A stretch of DNA of 50,635 nt from Burkholderiales bacterium PBB2 (lineage in GTDB: Bacteria; Pseudomonadota; Gammaproteobacteria; Burkholderiales; Burkholderiaceae_C): contig NKIM01000028.1 of NCBI GenBank assembly GCA_002255955.1, positions 24,615 through 75,249 of the forward strand, read 5' to 3'. The notes beneath the pieces are model-generated. The model had not been told where the DNA came from. It did not search any database and saw nothing but the letters and a program-made list of their open reading frames with translations. Every line of letters begins with the position of its first letter. Position 1 is the first letter of the stretch. Positions 27,516 to 36,333 of this stretch are shown here, one piece after another. The position numbers and the translations under genes are program-made.

Positions 27516-28295
27516 ATGGATCTGCAAATACGTGAGCGTGGGCGCCCTCTGGTTCTGCTGCCCAGTTGCACTCGCGAGTGGGGCGCGCACAGCTACCAGG
27601 TGGTGCGAGAGCCCTATCTTGATGCGCTGCGACAGGCGGGTTGCACGCCTTTGGTTGTACCGGCCGGCAGCCCGAAAGAGTGGCTGGCCTTGTTGGACAT
27701 CGCCGCGGGCGTGCTGCTGACGGGCTCGCCCTCGAATGTGCATCCGGAGTATTTCGGCCAAAGGGTGCGAGACACCAGCCTGCCGCTGGATGCACGGCGC
27801 GATGCCGCCACATTGCCCCTGATTCCGGCCCTGCTGGCGCGCGGCATTCCCATGCTGGCCATCTGTCGCGGCCTGCAGGAGGTCAATGTGGCCTTGGGCG
27901 GCACTCTCCATCAAGCGGTGCATGAGCAAGATGGTTTGAGCGATCACCGCGGTTCGGATGCAGAGGGGGCGGCGGCCATGTTTGCCCCCGCCCATGCGGT
28001 GAGCTTGGTCAAGGGTGGTCTGCTGCAAACCCTGCTGGGGCGCGAAGAGCTGCGGGTCAACTCGGTCCATGGCCAGGGGGTCAAGACGCTGGCCCCGGGC
28101 CTGCGGGCCGAGGCCCTGGCGCCCGATGGGCTGATCGAAGCTTTCCGCAAGCCCGACGCCCCTGGCTTCAATCTGTGCGTGCAGTGGCACCCCGAATGGC
28201 AGGCGGATCGTGAGCCTGCCTCGCGGGCGGTTTTCAAGGCCTTTGCCCATGCCTGCGAGGAATATCAGAGCCAGGTGCAGGAGGCCTGGTACTGA
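27516..28295 (+). CDS. puuD: Gamma-glutamyl-GABA hydrolase
   Basis: This 259-residue class I glutamine-amidotransferase-like enzyme releases GABA and glutamate from gamma-glutamyl-GABA, the last step of the Puu putrescine pathway. The nucleophile C117 lies in MLAICRGLQEVNVALGGTL, and H225 with E227 lie in VQWHPEW; VLLTGSPSNVHP and VNSVHGQGV are also family-typical. The gene begins 7 bases after the porin stop, so it is co-transcribed with it. The presence of puuA, puuB and puuC downstream makes the assignment secure. Confidence 0.93.
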   Translation: MDLQIRERGRPLVLLPSCTREWGAHSYQVVREPYLDALRQAGCTPLVVPAGSPKEWLALLDIAAGVLLTGSPSNVHPEYFGQRVRDTSLPLDARRDAATLPLIPALLARGIPMLAICRGLQEVNVALGGTLHQAVHEQDGLSDHRGSDAEGAAAMFAPAHAVSLVKGGLLQTLLGREELRVNSVHGQGVKTLAPGLRAEALAPDGLIEAFRKPDAPGFNLCVQWHPEWQADREPASRAVFKAFAHACEEYQSQVQEAWY

Positions 28296-28302
28296 GATGG
28301 CG

Positions 28303-28319
28303 GCCCCGAGCTTCGGGGC
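28303..28319 (+). promoter_or_regulatory. Intercistronic hairpin between puuD and puuA
   Basis: GCCCCGA (28303-28309) pairs perfectly with TCGGGGC (28313-28319) around a GCT loop, 8 bases after the puuD stop and 35 bases before the puuA start. No U-run follows. It is the third such hairpin at a gene junction of this operon. Confidence 0.5.
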
Positions 28320-28354
28320 GAGACAAGAAATTTCGACAAGACAACAGGTGACCT

Positions 28355-29722
28355 ATGGTGGAAAAAGACAACCAGAGCTTCAGCGAGCTCGAGCAGTGGT
28401 TCAAGGACAAACGCGTCACCGAGGTGGAGTGTCTGGTGCCGGACCTGACCGGCGTGGCGCGCGGCAAGATCCTGCCGCGCGAGAAGTTCACCGAAGACCG
28501 AGGCATGCGGCTGCCCGAAGTGGTGGTGGCCATGGGGGTGACGGGAGAGTGCCCGGAACAAGGGCCCTATCACGATGTGATCAGCCCGACCGATCACGAT
28601 ATGCATCTGCGCCCTGACCCCAGCACGGCCCGCATCGTGCCTTGGGCCACCGACCCGACCGCGCAAATCATCCACGACTGCTTTGATCGCGATGGGCGCC
28701 TGGTTCCGTTTGCGCCGCGCTCGGTGCTACGACGAGTCTGCGAGCTGTATGAGGCCGAGGCTTGGGACCCGGTGGTGGCGCCTGAGCTGGAGTTCTACCT
28801 GGTGGCGCGCAACACCGACCCGGACATTCCACTCAAGCCGCCAGTCGGGCGCAGTGGACGCACAGAGACCTCCAGACAAGCCTACTCCATCGATGCGGTC
28901 AACGAGTTCGATCCGCTGTTCGAGGACGTTTACGCCTACTGCGAGCAGATGGAGCTCAACGTCGACACCCTGATCCATGAGATCGGGGCGGGGCAGATGG
29001 AGATCAATTTCTTCCATGCCCATCCCCTGGGCTTGGCGGATGAAGTGTTTCTGTTCAAGCGTACGGTGCGCGAGGCGGCATTGCGCCACGATATGTATGC
29101 CACCTTCATGGCCAAGCCCATCGCTGGCGAGCCTGGCAGTGCCATGCACGTGCACCAAAGCGTCATCAACAAAAAGACCGGTCGCAACCTCTTCAGCAAC
29201 GCGGATGGCAGCCCCAGCCAGGAGTTCTTCTGGTACATCGGCGGCCTGCAGAAGTACATCCCCTCGGCCATGGCCTTGTTCGCCCCCTATGTGAACAGCT
29301 ACCGCCGTCTGGTGCGCTCGACCGCGGCGCCCATCAACATCCAGTGGGGCACGGACAACCGCACCGTGGGCATCCGCTCACCGGTGGCCTCCGCGGCGGC
29401 GCGTCGGGTGGAGAACCGCGTGATCGGTGCTGACGCCAACCCCTATGTGGCTCTCGCGGCGACCTTGGCCTGTGGCTATCTGGGTATCAAGAACCGCATT
29501 GAGCCCAGCCCGGAGTGCACGGGTGACGCCTATCTCGGCGACTACCAGCTGCCGCGCAGCTTGGGCGAGGCACTCGACCTGCTGCGTGCGGATAAGGAAC
29601 TGGCCGAAGTTCTGGGCAAGGACTTTGTGACGGTCTACACCGAAGTCAAAGAGGTCGAGGTCGAGGAGTTCATGAAGGTCATCTCGCCCTGGGAACGCGA
29701 GCACCTGCTGCTGCACGTCTGA
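28355..29722 (+). CDS. puuA: Gamma-glutamylputrescine synthetase (glutamine-synthetase family)
   Basis: This 455-residue enzyme ligates glutamate to putrescine with ATP, the committed step of the Puu pathway. It has the glutamine-synthetase fold: beta-grasp start (VECLVPDLTGVARGKILPRE), catalytic segments APELEFYL, GAGQMEINFFHAHPL, MAKPIAGEPGSAMHVHQS and the C-terminal NRVIGADANPYVALAATLA. The ELEFYL and GxxQxEIN motifs and the length match the PuuA branch rather than GlnA. AGGTG lies 4 bases before the ATG. It lies 59 bases after puuD and 16 bases before the ABC ATPase gene. In the cell it would act on putrescine imported by the Pot genes or made by AguA/AguB. Confidence 0.93.
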   Translation: MVEKDNQSFSELEQWFKDKRVTEVECLVPDLTGVARGKILPREKFTEDRGMRLPEVVVAMGVTGECPEQGPYHDVISPTDHDMHLRPDPSTARIVPWATDPTAQIIHDCFDRDGRLVPFAPRSVLRRVCELYEAEAWDPVVAPELEFYLVARNTDPDIPLKPPVGRSGRTETSRQAYSIDAVNEFDPLFEDVYAYCEQMELNVDTLIHEIGAGQMEINFFHAHPLGLADEVFLFKRTVREAALRHDMYATFMAKPIAGEPGSAMHVHQSVINKKTGRNLFSNADGSPSQEFFWYIGGLQKYIPSAMALFAPYVNSYRRLVRSTAAPINIQWGTDNRTVGIRSPVASAAARRVENRVIGADANPYVALAATLACGYLGIKNRIEPSPECTGDAYLGDYQLPRSLGEALDLLRADKELAEVLGKDFVTVYTEVKEVEVEEFMKVISPWEREHLLLHV

Positions 29723-29738
29723 GTCAGGAGTTCGGTGC

Positions 29739-30869
29739 ATGAAACCCTCTCACTATCAAGCGCCGCTGATGACGGCAAAGGGGCGCAGCGAACCCTTCCT
29801 GCGCATCGATGCCGTGGTCAAGGACTTTGGCGAGGCCAGGGCGGTAGACCAGGTCAGTCTGGACATCGCGCGCGGCGAGATCTTCGCTCTGCTGGGCGCT
29901 TCCGGTTGCGGCAAGACCACCTTGCTGCGCATGCTGGCGGGCTTCGAGACGCCGAGTGCCGGACGCATCGTGCTGAACGGGCAAGACCTCAGCGGCTTGC
30001 CGCCCTATGCCCGCCCCATCAACATGATGTTCCAGTCCTATGCCCTGTTTCCGCATCTGACCGTGTGGGACAACATCGCCTTCGGCTTGCGTCGCGATGG
30101 CCTGCCCAAGGCCCAGGTGAGCGAGCGGGTGGAGGCCATGCTCAAGCTGGTGCAGTTGCAGGGTTTCGCCAAGCGCCGGCCGCACCAGCTCTCCGGCGGC
30201 CAGCAGCAGCGCGTGGCTTTGGCGCGCAGCCTGGCCAAGCGGCCACAGCTGCTCTTGCTGGACGAGCCCTTGGGCGCCTTGGACAAGAAGCTGCGCGAGC
30301 AGACGCAGTCGGAACTGCTGGCCATCATTGGCGAGGTGGGCGTGACCTGCGTGATGGTCACCCATGACCAAGAAGAAGCCATGACCATGGCCACGCGCAT
30401 CGCCGTGATGGGGCAAGGGCGGGTGTTGCAAGTCGGTGCGCCGCAGGACATCTACGAGACCCCGGGCAGTCGCTATGTGGCCGACTTCATCGGCCATGTG
30501 AACCTGATGGAAGGCCATGTGGCCGAGGACGCGCCCGACCATGTCATCGTTCAATGCCAAGACTGCACACACCGGGTGGGTCATGGCATCACCGGGACCT
30601 TGGGTATGCCGGTCAGCGTTGCCTTGAGGCCCGAGAAAATCATGCTCTCGCACAGGCCCTCCGAGGCGCAAGTCAATGCGCTGCAAGGCGTCTTGGAGTC
30701 GCAGGCCTATTTCGGCAGCTACACCGTTTGCCTGCTCAAACTGGCCAGTGGTGCGCGCCTCAAGGTCAGCTTGAGCAACACGCGTCGCCATGCCGAAGAA
30801 CCATTTCGCAAGGGCCAGACCGTCTGGGCCCATTGGGCCGATGACGCACAAGTGGTGCTGACCCAATGA
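29739..30869 (+). CDS. potG: Polyamine ABC importer ATPase
   Basis: This 376-residue protein is the cytoplasmic ATPase of the polyamine importer. Walker A is GASGCGKT (53-60), the Q-loop lies in MMFQSYALFPHLTV, the signature LSGGQ is at 151-155, Walker B LLLLDEP at 171-177, and the H-loop in VMVTHDQEEAM. A C-terminal TOBE-like domain follows (VSVALRPEKIML, GVLESQAYFGSYTVCLL), as in PotA/PotG. The stop overlaps the start of the first permease gene (ATGA), which indicates translational coupling. Confidence 0.94.
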   Translation: MKPSHYQAPLMTAKGRSEPFLRIDAVVKDFGEARAVDQVSLDIARGEIFALLGASGCGKTTLLRMLAGFETPSAGRIVLNGQDLSGLPPYARPINMMFQSYALFPHLTVWDNIAFGLRRDGLPKAQVSERVEAMLKLVQLQGFAKRRPHQLSGGQQQRVALARSLAKRPQLLLLDEPLGALDKKLREQTQSELLAIIGEVGVTCVMVTHDQEEAMTMATRIAVMGQGRVLQVGAPQDIYETPGSRYVADFIGHVNLMEGHVAEDAPDHVIVQCQDCTHRVGHGITGTLGMPVSVALRPEKIMLSHRPSEAQVNALQGVLESQAYFGSYTVCLLKLASGARLKVSLSNTRRHAEEPFRKGQTVWAHWADDAQVVLTQ

Positions 30870-31804
30870 AGCCCGGCAGCATCACATCTTTGGTCGCTCG
30901 CTGGTGGCCCTGGCGGGGGCGCCACCTGGTGATCGGTCTTCCCTATGCCTGGCTGCTGCTGTTCTTCCTGGCACCGTTTGGCGTGGTCTTGAGTTTCAGC
31001 CTCTCCCAGATGGGCTCCATACGCCCCGACAGCCTGATCCGCTATGTCGACGGGGCGTTGCAGCTGACCTTGCGTGGCAGCAATTTCAGCAATCTCTTGA
31101 GCGACGGCTTGTACCTGAATGCCTATGCCTCCAGCCTTCGACTGGCCTTCATCACCACGATGGGCTGTCTGCTGCTTGGCTATCCCTTCGCCTACTTCAT
31201 GGCTCGGGCCAAGCCAGTCCATCAGCCCATCTTGCTGATGCTGGTGATGGCGCCGTTCTGGACCTCCTTCTTGCTGCGCGTCTATGCCTGGAAGCTGCTG
31301 CTCGGAGAGGGGGGCTGGCTGGGGGCGCTGTTGCAAGGGGCGGGCTTGGACGCACCGCTGCTCTGGCTGGGCTTGATCGAAGCGCCGGGCAAGTACATGC
31401 ACACCCCTTTCTCTTTGATGCTGGGCATGCTCTACAGCTATCTGCCCTTCATGATCTTGCCGCTCTATGCCGCCTTGTCCAAGATGGACTTGCGCCTGAT
31501 CGAGGCTGCCTATGACCTGGGCGCAACGCCCTGGCAGACCTTTTGGCGCATCACCGTGCCGCTGTCTCGGGGCGGCATTGCGGCCGGCTGCATGCTCGTG
31601 TTCATCCCGGCGGTTGGCGAGTTTGTGATCCCCGAGCTTCTGGGTGGACCCCGCACCTTGATGATTGGCAAAGTGTTGTGGGAGGAATTCTTCAGCAACA
31701 ACGACTGGCCCATGGCTTGCGCGGTGGCGGTGCTGCTTCTGGCCATCATCATGCTGCCCTTGGCTTGGTTCAATCGCGTGCAAGATCGAGAGGCCAGCGC
31801 ATGA
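30866..31804 (+). CDS. potH: Polyamine ABC importer permease 1
   Basis: This 312-residue inner-membrane protein is a PotB/PotH-type permease with about six hydrophobic helices, beginning with LPYAWLLLFFLAPFGVVLSF. The cytoplasmic EAA loop that contacts the ATPase is EAAYDLGATPWQTFWRITVP (near residues 213-232). It overlaps both neighbours by 4 bases (ATGA junctions), so the ATPase and two permeases are made in step. A late ELLGGPRTLMIGKVLWEEF segment is typical of the PotH branch. Confidence 0.94.
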   Translation: MKPGSITSLVARWWPWRGRHLVIGLPYAWLLLFFLAPFGVVLSFSLSQMGSIRPDSLIRYVDGALQLTLRGSNFSNLLSDGLYLNAYASSLRLAFITTMGCLLLGYPFAYFMARAKPVHQPILLMLVMAPFWTSFLLRVYAWKLLLGEGGWLGALLQGAGLDAPLLWLGLIEAPGKYMHTPFSLMLGMLYSYLPFMILPLYAALSKMDLRLIEAAYDLGATPWQTFWRITVPLSRGGIAAGCMLVFIPAVGEFVIPELLGGPRTLMIGKVLWEEFFSNNDWPMACAVAVLLLAIIMLPLAWFNRVQDREASA

Positions 31805-32670
31805 ACAAGTTTCTGAGGCCCCATCACTGGATGCAGGTCTGTGGCCGGCAATTGGCCCATGCTTGGTTGTTCGGCGGCTACCTCTTCCTGTACCTGCCAA
31901 TCGGCGCCTTGGTGCTGTTCTCATTCAATGACTCGCCGGTGCCCAGCCTGTGGCGTGGGATCACCCTGCGCTGGTACAGCAAGCTGATGGCGGATGGCGA
32001 AATGCTGGCAGCCCTGGGCTTGTCGCTGAAGCTGGCCGCCATGTCGGCAACGACCAGCGTCTTGCTGGCCTTGTTGGCGGCGTATGCCTTGGTCAAGATT
32101 CCCCGTTTTCGCGGTCGAGGCTTGTTCGCCGGCATGGTCAATGCGCCGCTGGTCATGCCTGAGGTGATCGTGGGCCTGGCCTTGCTGCTGCTCCTGGTGG
32201 GCATGCAAGGTGCACTGGGCTTTCCCTCTCGGGGATTGGGCACCTTGCTGATCGGCCACGCTCTGTTGGGCATGGCCTATGCCACGGTGGTCCTGCAAGC
32301 GCGCCTGCGTGAATTGCCGGCGGCCCTGGAAGAGGCAGCATTGGATTTGGGTGCCCGGCCGGCGCAGGTGTTTCGCCTGGTCACCCTGCCGATGATTCTT
32401 CAGTCTTTGGGTTCGGCCTGGTTGCTGACCTTCAGCCTGTCTTTGGACGATGTGGTCATGTCGGCCTTTTTGTCGGGCCCTGGCTCAACGACCTTGCCCT
32501 TGGTGATCTTCTCGCGGGCGCGCATGGGGGTTGATCCCAGCGTCAACGCCATGGCGACGCTGATCATCGTGATCGTGGCGGGCGTGATCACTGCCGCGGC
32601 CCTGTACGCCGTGTACGCGGAGCGGCGTCGCCATCGGGAAATCAGTGCGGCCTGGCGCCCTCAATCTTGA
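31801..32670 (+). CDS. potI: Polyamine ABC importer permease 2
   Basis: This 289-residue inner-membrane protein is the PotC/PotI-type permease. ATG 31801 overlaps the potH stop, which fixes the start against a longer open frame. Hydrophobic helices are evident (LFGGYLFLYLPIGALVLFSF, VIVGLALLLLLVGM), and the EAA loop is EEAALDLGARPAQVFRLVTLP. The LSLDDVVMSAFLSGPGSTTLP segment is highly typical of this subunit. With PotG, PotH and the binding protein it completes the importer. Confidence 0.94.
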   Translation: MNKFLRPHHWMQVCGRQLAHAWLFGGYLFLYLPIGALVLFSFNDSPVPSLWRGITLRWYSKLMADGEMLAALGLSLKLAAMSATTSVLLALLAAYALVKIPRFRGRGLFAGMVNAPLVMPEVIVGLALLLLLVGMQGALGFPSRGLGTLLIGHALLGMAYATVVLQARLRELPAALEEAALDLGARPAQVFRLVTLPMILQSLGSAWLLTFSLSLDDVVMSAFLSGPGSTTLPLVIFSRARMGVDPSVNAMATLIIVIVAGVITAAALYAVYAERRRHREISAAWRPQS

Positions 32671-32691
32671 AGTGACTTTCAAACCGAGCTT

Positions 32692-34188
32692 ATGACAAAG
32701 CAATACGCTGAAATGGACTGGCATGCGCAGGCCAGAGCGCTGCAGCCCGATGGGCGCGCCTACGTGGACGGCGCTCGCCAGCCCTTGAAGATGCACTTCA
32801 CCAAGCATTCGCCCCTGGACGGGCGTCTGCTCGGCGAGGTGTCGCGCGGCGGCGCGGCCGAGATCGATCAAGCGGTTTGCAGCGCGCGTCGCGCTTTTGA
32901 GGATGGACGTTGGTCGCGGCAGGCGCCGACGCAGCGCAAGCGTGTGCTGCAGCGTTTTGCCGAGCTGTTGCTGGAGGCTCGCGAAGAACTGGCGCTGCTC
33001 GAGAGCCTGGACATGGGCAAGCCGCTGCGCAATGCGCTGCAGGTGGACCTGCCGGCCAGCGCGCGTTGCCTGGCCTGGTATGGCGAGGCCATCGACAAGG
33101 TCTACGGTGAAGTGGCGCCCACTGCCGCGCATGCGCTGGCCTTGATCACCCGCGAGCCCATGGGGGTGATCGGCTGTGTGGTGCCTTGGAACTATCCCCT
33201 CATCATGGCTTGCTGGAAGCTCGGGCCTGCGCTGGCCACAGGCAACTCGGTGGTGCTCAAGCCCAGCGAGAAGTCTTCTTACACCGCGCTTCGTCTGGCG
33301 GAGCTGGCCGTTGAGGCAGGGCTGCCACCGGGCGTCTTGAATGTAGTGCCCGGCTTAGGCCATGAAGCCGGCGAGGCACTGGCTCTGCACCCCGATGTCG
33401 ACGCCATCGGATTCACCGGCTCCACCCGTGTGGGCCGCTGCATGCTGGAGTACGCCGCGCGCTCCAACCTCAAGCGGGTTTACAACGAGTTGGGCGGCAA
33501 GTCGGCCTTTCTTGTGTTTGACGACCATGCCGACCCTGCCGCCGCAGCGCGAACCGCGGCTGCCAGTCTGTTCTTCAACCAGGGGGAGTCTTGCAATGCG
33601 CCCTCGCGTGTGATGGTGCAGGCCAGCATTGCCGATGCCTTCACCGAACAACTGGTGGAGTCCGCGCGCGGCTTCCGCGCCGAACATGGTCTGGACTGGA
33701 GCGCGCCAATGGGCGCCTTGGTCGACGAAGCACAGCTGCGCAGTGTCGAGGGCTATATCGCCGCCGGTGCGCATGAAGGCGCCCGACTGCTTCTGGGAGG
33801 TCAGCGCTGTCAGCAAGGCAGTGGCGGCAGCTATATGCAAGCAACCGTCTTCGACCAGGTGCACAACCACATGCGCATCGCCCGAGAGGAGATCTTCGGC
33901 CCTGTCATCTCGGTGCTGAGATTTGAAACCGAAGCCGAGGCGGTCGCGATGGCCAATGACAGCCCCTACGGCTTGCAGGCAGCGGTCTGGAGCCATGACA
34001 TCAATCGCGCGCACCGTGTTTCACGCGCCCTGCGCGCCGGGACCGTGCATGTCAATCAGTACGACGAAGACGACATCACCGTGCCCTTTGGCGGTGTGAA
34101 ACAGTCCGGCAATGGGCGCGACAAGTCGCTGCATGCATTGGACAAGTACACCGAGTTGAAAACCACCTGGATACAGATCGATGACTGA
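32692..34188 (+). CDS. puuC: Gamma-glutamyl-gamma-aminobutyraldehyde dehydrogenase
   Basis: This 498-residue NAD(P)-dependent aldehyde dehydrogenase oxidises gamma-glutamyl-gamma-aminobutyraldehyde to gamma-glutamyl-GABA. Visible are the cofactor motif VVPWNYPLIMACWKLGPALA, the general base E266 (NELGGKS), the nucleophile C301 (NQGESCNAPSR) and the late EEIFGPVISV and VPFGGVKQSGNGRDKS. The motif around the cysteine (GESCNAPSR) departs somewhat from the usual GQVCIAGTR. ATG 32692 is used; ATG 32713 is possible. It is followed by puuB with an 8-base overlap, which together with the pathway context supports PuuC over other aldehyde dehydrogenases. Confidence 0.9.
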   Translation: MTKQYAEMDWHAQARALQPDGRAYVDGARQPLKMHFTKHSPLDGRLLGEVSRGGAAEIDQAVCSARRAFEDGRWSRQAPTQRKRVLQRFAELLLEAREELALLESLDMGKPLRNALQVDLPASARCLAWYGEAIDKVYGEVAPTAAHALALITREPMGVIGCVVPWNYPLIMACWKLGPALATGNSVVLKPSEKSSYTALRLAELAVEAGLPPGVLNVVPGLGHEAGEALALHPDVDAIGFTGSTRVGRCMLEYAARSNLKRVYNELGGKSAFLVFDDHADPAAAARTAAASLFFNQGESCNAPSRVMVQASIADAFTEQLVESARGFRAEHGLDWSAPMGALVDEAQLRSVEGYIAAGAHEGARLLLGGQRCQQGSGGSYMQATVFDQVHNHMRIAREEIFGPVISVLRFETEAEAVAMANDSPYGLQAAVWSHDINRAHRVSRALRAGTVHVNQYDEDDITVPFGGVKQSGNGRDKSLHALDKYTELKTTWIQIDD

Positions 34189-35506
34189 GATGAGCAGAAC
34201 AGCCGTTATGGGCCAAAGCGCCGCACATGACGCCACCCGCCATGCGCCTTCCTACTACGCGGCCAGTGGCTTGCCGCAGCCACCGCGTCCGGCCCTGCGT
34301 GGCACGGTGCGCGCCGATGTCTGCGTCATTGGCGCCGGCTATACCGGCCTATCCACCGCCTTGCATCTGGCCGAGGCAGGGTTCAAGGTGGTGGTGCTGG
34401 AAGCCGCCAAAGTGGGGTGGGGCGCGTCGGGTCGAAACGGTGGCCAGATCGTCAACAGCTATTCCCGAGACCTCGACGTGATCGAGGCGCGGCATGGCAC
34501 CGACACCGCGAGGGCCCTGGGACAGATGGCCTTTGAAGGCGGACGTGTCATTCGCGATTTCGTGTCGCGCTATCAGATCGATTGCGACCTGAAGGATGGC
34601 GGACTCTTTGCGGCCCTGACGACCAAGCAGGCACGCCACCTAGAGGCCCAGAAGGCACTGTGGGAACGTCATGGTCATCGTGGCTTGAGCATCTTGGAAG
34701 GCTCGGAGCTCCAGTCGGCCGTGAAAGCCACGCGCTATTGCTCGGCCTTGCTGGATCGCAGCGGCGGCCACATTCATCCGCTCAAGTTGGCGCAGGGTGA
34801 AGCGGCCGCCTTGGAGTCCTTGGGCGGCGTGATCCATGAGCACTCATCTGTCGTGAAGATTGAGCGTGGCGCTACGGCGCGGGTGCGAACCGCTGAAGGT
34901 GAGGTCCAGGCCGGCACCGTCGTGGTGGCGTGCAATGCCTATATCGGGGGCATGGAGCCGCGCTTGGCCGCGCGCTCCATGCCTTGCGGCACACAGGTGG
35001 TCGCGACCGAGCCCTTGGGTGAACGCTGGCGTGAGCTGATCCCATCTGACTACTGCGTCGAAGACTGCAACTACCTGCTGGACTACTTCCGCTTCTCAGC
35101 GGACAAGCGCCTGTTGTACGGCGGTGGCGTGATCTATGGCGCGCGCGATCCCGCCCATGTGGAAGCCATCATTCGACCCAAGCTGCTCAAGACTTTTCCG
35201 CAGTTGCAAGGCGTGAAGCTGGACTACGCCTGGACTGGCAACTTCCTCTTGACGCTGTCGCGCCTGCCCGAGGTGGGCCGCTTGGATCGCAACATCTATT
35301 TCTCGCAAGGTTGCTCGGGCCATGGCGTGACGTACACGCATCTGATCGGTCGGGTCTTGGGTGAAGCCATCCGTGGCCAGACGGAGCGCTTCGATGTGTT
35401 CGCTGGCCTGCCGCACTACCCCTTCCCAGGCGGGCGCCTGTTCCGGGTGCCGTTCACCGCCCTGGGGGCCTGGTACTACAGTTTGCGAGACCAATTGGGC
35501 GTCTGA
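34181..35506 (+). CDS. puuB: Gamma-glutamylputrescine oxidase
   Basis: This 441-residue FAD enzyme of the DAO family oxidises gamma-glutamylputrescine to the aldehyde, with hydrogen peroxide and ammonia as by-products. The FAD-binding motif is CVIGAGYTGLSTALHLAEAG (near residues 48-67), followed by GWGASGRNGGQI and a C-terminal LPEVGRLDRNIYFSQGCSGHG segment typical of PuuB. The ATG overlaps the end of puuC by 8 bases; ATG 34190 is a close alternative. It is the last gene of the polyamine operon. Its order after puuC is reversed relative to the pathway, which has no functional meaning by itself. Confidence 0.92.
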   Translation: MTEMSRTAVMGQSAAHDATRHAPSYYAASGLPQPPRPALRGTVRADVCVIGAGYTGLSTALHLAEAGFKVVVLEAAKVGWGASGRNGGQIVNSYSRDLDVIEARHGTDTARALGQMAFEGGRVIRDFVSRYQIDCDLKDGGLFAALTTKQARHLEAQKALWERHGHRGLSILEGSELQSAVKATRYCSALLDRSGGHIHPLKLAQGEAAALESLGGVIHEHSSVVKIERGATARVRTAEGEVQAGTVVVACNAYIGGMEPRLAARSMPCGTQVVATEPLGERWRELIPSDYCVEDCNYLLDYFRFSADKRLLYGGGVIYGARDPAHVEAIIRPKLLKTFPQLQGVKLDYAWTGNFLLTLSRLPEVGRLDRNIYFSQGCSGHGVTYTHLIGRVLGEAIRGQTERFDVFAGLPHYPFPGGRLFRVPFTALGAWYYSLRDQLGV

Positions 35507-35562
35507 AGGGCCGGGAGCCTTGCATTAGAGTCTGGGCTTCTGCGGTTGATTCAGGAGCTGGT

Positions 35563-36321
35563 ATGCGACTGTTTGGGGCCCTCGGGGTCGCGCTGGCGAT
35601 GGCTTGCTCTTCAGTTTCGGCGACGGAGGTCGTGACGCTTGCCTATCCCGAGTTCCCTGGCTATCTGGATGCGCAAGGTCGTGGTTTCTATGGCGACCTG
35701 ATGCGCGCTGTTTTCCCTGCGCCTCAGTACGAGTTGCGGGTGGAGATCGTTCCGTTTGCCCGAGCACTGACCATGCTGGCTCATTCTGGCCAGGTGGTGA
35801 TACCCGGAACCAATGATCCCGGCGCGAATGCCGTGCTCTCTCGTCAGGTGAGCGATCTGGATGTGGTCAGTGCCGCCGTGCGGCGCTCGAGCTTTCCCGC
35901 CTGGCAGGGCGAGTCCTCTTTGCGCGATCAGCGGGTCAGCGCTCAACTGGGCTACGGCTATCAGCGCTACACCCAAGTGCGCATGCGCTATGAGGAGAAG
36001 CATGACCTGAGCGCCATGCTGCGCATGCTGGTGCGTTCGCGCACTGACGCTGTGCTGGACTATGGGCCTCGCATCAGCGAAGCACTCAAGAAGCTGCCGC
36101 CTGAGGAAGCGATGGCCATTGAGATCAAGCCCTCGGTCCTGCAACAGCCCTTGTACTTCGCCTTTCGAGCCAATCGAGAAGGCGAAGCTCTGCGAGATCG
36201 CTTCGATGCAGAGTTTCAGCGAATGGCGCGAACTGGCGAACTGCGCGCACTGCTTCAACGCCATCCAGCGGTTCAGGAGGCGGCATACCCGCCGGTGCTG
36301 CGCAACTCGGCGGGCCGCTAG
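35563..36321 (+). CDS. Periplasmic substrate-binding-like protein, orphan
   Basis: This 252-residue protein has a signal peptide (FGALGVALAMACSSVSA) and the size and layout of a type 3 (amino-acid type) periplasmic binding protein: an opening strand (VVTLAYPEFPGYLDAQGRG), FYGDLMRAVF, ARALTMLAHSGQVVIPG and a late LRDRFDAEFQRMARTGELRAL. No permease or ATPase of that family lies beside it. It starts 56 bases after puuB and may be read with that operon or from its own promoter. It could scavenge a ligand for another transporter, act as a sensor partner, or have lost its function. Family call is moderate; ligand is unknown. Confidence 0.72.
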   Translation: MRLFGALGVALAMACSSVSATEVVTLAYPEFPGYLDAQGRGFYGDLMRAVFPAPQYELRVEIVPFARALTMLAHSGQVVIPGTNDPGANAVLSRQVSDLDVVSAAVRRSSFPAWQGESSLRDQRVSAQLGYGYQRYTQVRMRYEEKHDLSAMLRMLVRSRTDAVLDYGPRISEALKKLPPEEAMAIEIKPSVLQQPLYFAFRANREGEALRDRFDAEFQRMARTGELRALLQRHPAVQEAAYPPVLRNSAGR

Positions 36322-36333
36322 CGAGCTTGGCGT

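Noticed and set aside
35507-35562. Rho-independent terminator after puuB
   Set aside because: The AAGG/CCTT pairing is only 4 bp and no T-run follows.
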